DNA from: an uncultured Campylobacter sp.
GTDB lineage: Bacteria > Campylobacterota > Campylobacteria > Campylobacterales > Campylobacteraceae
Reading direction: 5' to 3'
DNA: 64,000 bases
Assembly (NCBI RefSeq): GCF_937980635.1
Contig: NZ_CALJPG010000021.1
Coordinates: forward strand, 62,001-126,000
Below the pieces are notes generated by a model. It was given only the letters and a program-made list of their open reading frames with translations, made no database searches and was not told the DNA's origin. Numbering within the stretch: the stretch's first letter is position 1; each line of letters opens with the position of its first letter. The translations under genes and the position numbers were made by a program. Shown here piece after piece: positions 62,971 through 64,000 of this stretch.

Positions 62971-63642
62971 TTATTTCTTCGCGCTAGAAGCGTCCATAAA
63001 GGCCTGCTCTTCGGCGCTCGGTTTATACTCATCGCCGAAGAATTTCTTCTTCGCCTTGATCTTCTCCTCCATCATCTTTTTTTCGTAAATTTTATACGTC
63101 GGTCGCCAGTACTCTAGGTAGTTGCGAAGCCCGATGCCGTGGCCCGCGCTTACGTGGCAGCTCGCGCATTTAAGCTCGCGCTCGGTGCCTAGGAGCTTTT
63201 TGTAGTGCGCGTGCATGCGTTGCGCCTGCTCGGAGGTGATCTTGCTGTCGATCACGGTGGCGTGGCAGCTCGTGCAGCCGTTGTCAAACACATAGTGCTC
63301 GCGGTTTTCGCGCCTTTTATTCCAATCAAATTTTTCGGGCTCGTCGAAGAAGTGCGAGTAGCCTTCCAGCACGCCGTTTTTGGCCTTTTGATAGACGTAT
63401 TTTACGATATTGTCGTGCGGTAGGTGGCAGTCGACGCATTTGGCTTTGATGCCCGTTTTGCCCTTGCCCGAGTGGACGTCGTCTTGATAGGCGATCACCA
63501 TCGGATCCATCTCGTGGCAGACGTCGCAAAATTTATCGGTGCTCGTTTTCTCAAGCGCATAGTGCACCGGCACGACGACGAAAAACCCTATAATACCGCT
63601 TATTAAGATGATAAGCGCTAGTAATTTTTTAGAAATTCTCAT
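62971..63642 (-). CDS. NapC/NrfH-family tetraheme cytochrome c (FccC-like quinol dehydrogenase)
   Basis: This is a 223-residue protein. I start it at 63642 (MRISKKLLALIILISGIIGF), whose ATG overlaps the upstream stop (ATGA); a longer frame to 63693 lies within the upstream gene. One N-terminal anchor helix (about 7-27) is followed by four heme motifs: CDVCH (preceding EMDP), CVDCH, CTSCH and CASCH. A C-terminal charged helix closes it. This is the layout of NrfH/NapC proteins that take electrons from menaquinol to periplasmic reductases. Pairing with the tetraheme protein upstream recalls FccB-FccC of Wolinella, which serve a periplasmic flavoprotein reductase. Confidence 0.88.
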   Translation of the reverse strand: MRISKKLLALIILISGIIGFFVVVPVHYALEKTSTDKFCDVCHEMDPMVIAYQDDVHSGKGKTGIKAKCVDCHLPHDNIVKYVYQKAKNGVLEGYSHFFDEPEKFDWNKRRENREHYVFDNGCTSCHATVIDSKITSEQAQRMHAHYKKLLGTERELKCASCHVSAGHGIGLRNYLEYWRPTYKIYEKKMMEEKIKAKKKFFGDEYKPSAEEQAFMDASSAKK

Positions 63643-64000
63643 GGCGTCACCCCCATCCATTGCGGCACTTCGTGCTCGTGGCATTCGGTACACATATTCG
63701 TAGATGCTTTATGCTCGGCATGGCATTCGTCGCAGTATAGCGTAGGACCGTCGTGGACGGAGTTGTGTGGATTGGCCTTAAGCGTATCCATAAATTTTAG
63801 CCTCAAAGCGAGCTGCTTTTTGTCGCCGTGGCAGCTGATACAGCCCTTGTCGCCGATACTTTTAAATTTAGACGGATCGCTTCCTTGATTTATGTGGCAA
63901 TCGACGCAGTCAAACGACAAATGCTCATGATGAGGTTTGATTTTATATTTTGCCCGAAGCTCATCTGAAACGACTATGTTCGTGGCGTTGGCGTCGTTAG
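63639..64000 (-). CDS. Periplasmic tetraheme cytochrome c3-type protein (FccB-like), 5' end cut off
   Basis: The frame is open to the window edge (first complete codon at 63998), so only the C-terminal 119 residues are seen. Four CxxCH heme sites, CVDCH, CISCH, CDECH and CTECH, and several extra His residues (HHEHLSFDC) mark a small tetraheme shuttle of the cytochrome c3 / flavocytochrome-c heme-domain type. It should pass electrons from the FccC-like membrane protein to a flavoprotein reductase, such as a fumarate-, methacrylate- or urocanate-type enzyme, probably encoded just beyond the window edge. Confidence 0.85.
   Translation of the reverse strand, partial: NDANATNIVVSDELRAKYKIKPHHEHLSFDCVDCHINQGSDPSKFKSIGDKGCISCHGDKKQLALRLKFMDTLKANPHNSVHDGPTLYCDECHAEHKASTNMCTECHEHEVPQWMGVTP

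Noticed and set aside
1..64000. CRISPR arrays, rRNA genes, insertion sequences or prophage
   Set aside because: No regularly spaced identical repeats, no rRNA-like sequence, no transposase or phage structural genes were seen.

Overview
The window looks like a chromosomal segment of a member of the Campylobacterota, most likely a Campylobacter species with moderate G+C content (C. gracilis or a relative is my guess, from content and style only). The indicators are a cbpA-hspR pair, a RacRS-like two-component pair, a cts-type natural transformation operon, a dapA / enoyl-reductase-like SDR / pgsA / rseP gene order, hslVU placed with rplI and era, a Campylobacter-type outer membrane porin, and an NrfH/FccC-like tetraheme cytochrome. 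The left and right edges each cut a gene on the minus strand.

Layout. 1-4.3 kb: heat-shock and protein quality control (htrA on minus; cbpA-hspR on plus behind a promoter overlapped by a HAIR-like HspR operator). 4.3-11 kb: a KefB-type antiporter, a methyltransferase and several uncharacterised minus-strand genes, plus the remnant of an ABC ATPase gene. 11.3-21.8 kb: a long minus-strand block, pyrD - M16 peptidase - dapA - SDR - pgsA - [BcgI-like restriction-modification insertion] - rseP - yggS. The restriction-modification subunit is intact, but its specificity gene is broken in two places. pyrD carries a C-terminal low-complexity extension of more than 300 residues. 22-28 kb: RacR, RacS, monoheme cytochrome c, hemL, AtpZ-like and a membrane protein with a large acidic insertion. 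28-32 kb: hup, tRNA-Leu(CAA), a biotin carboxylase subunit, bpt and a pair of small lipoproteins. 34-40.5 kb: lptB-tsaE-S4 protein on minus; argG, rplI-hslV-hslU and era on plus.

40.6-50 kb is a tightly overlapping nine-gene operon for a type II secretion / type IV pilus-like DNA uptake machine. It encodes a PilM-PilN fusion, PilO-like and PilP-like proteins, a secretin, an AAA-type ATP-binding protein, a TPR membrane protein, a small secreted protein, a GspE-type ATPase and a GspF-type platform protein. It ends at a rho-independent terminator. Downstream are ftsK (whose natural start appears to be a non-AUG codon), a 1.6 kb gene-free spacer full of degenerate repeats, ftsW and murG. The last part holds a Sel1-repeat protein with a small membrane partner, htpG (with HspR-like and half-CIRCE sites at its promoter), a porin, a small uncharacterised two-ORF unit, and the FccB/FccC-like cytochrome genes cut by the window edge.

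Two themes stand out. First, the hexamer AAATTT, a form of RAATTY, is strikingly frequent in intergenic DNA and within genes of a genome that also encodes a cts uptake machine; in C. jejuni, methylated RAATTY marks DNA for transformation. Second, several proteins carry long, compositionally extreme insertions or tails (PyrD, the 22.1-23.4 kb membrane protein, the FtsK linker). No CRISPR array, intact insertion sequence, rRNA or prophage was seen.
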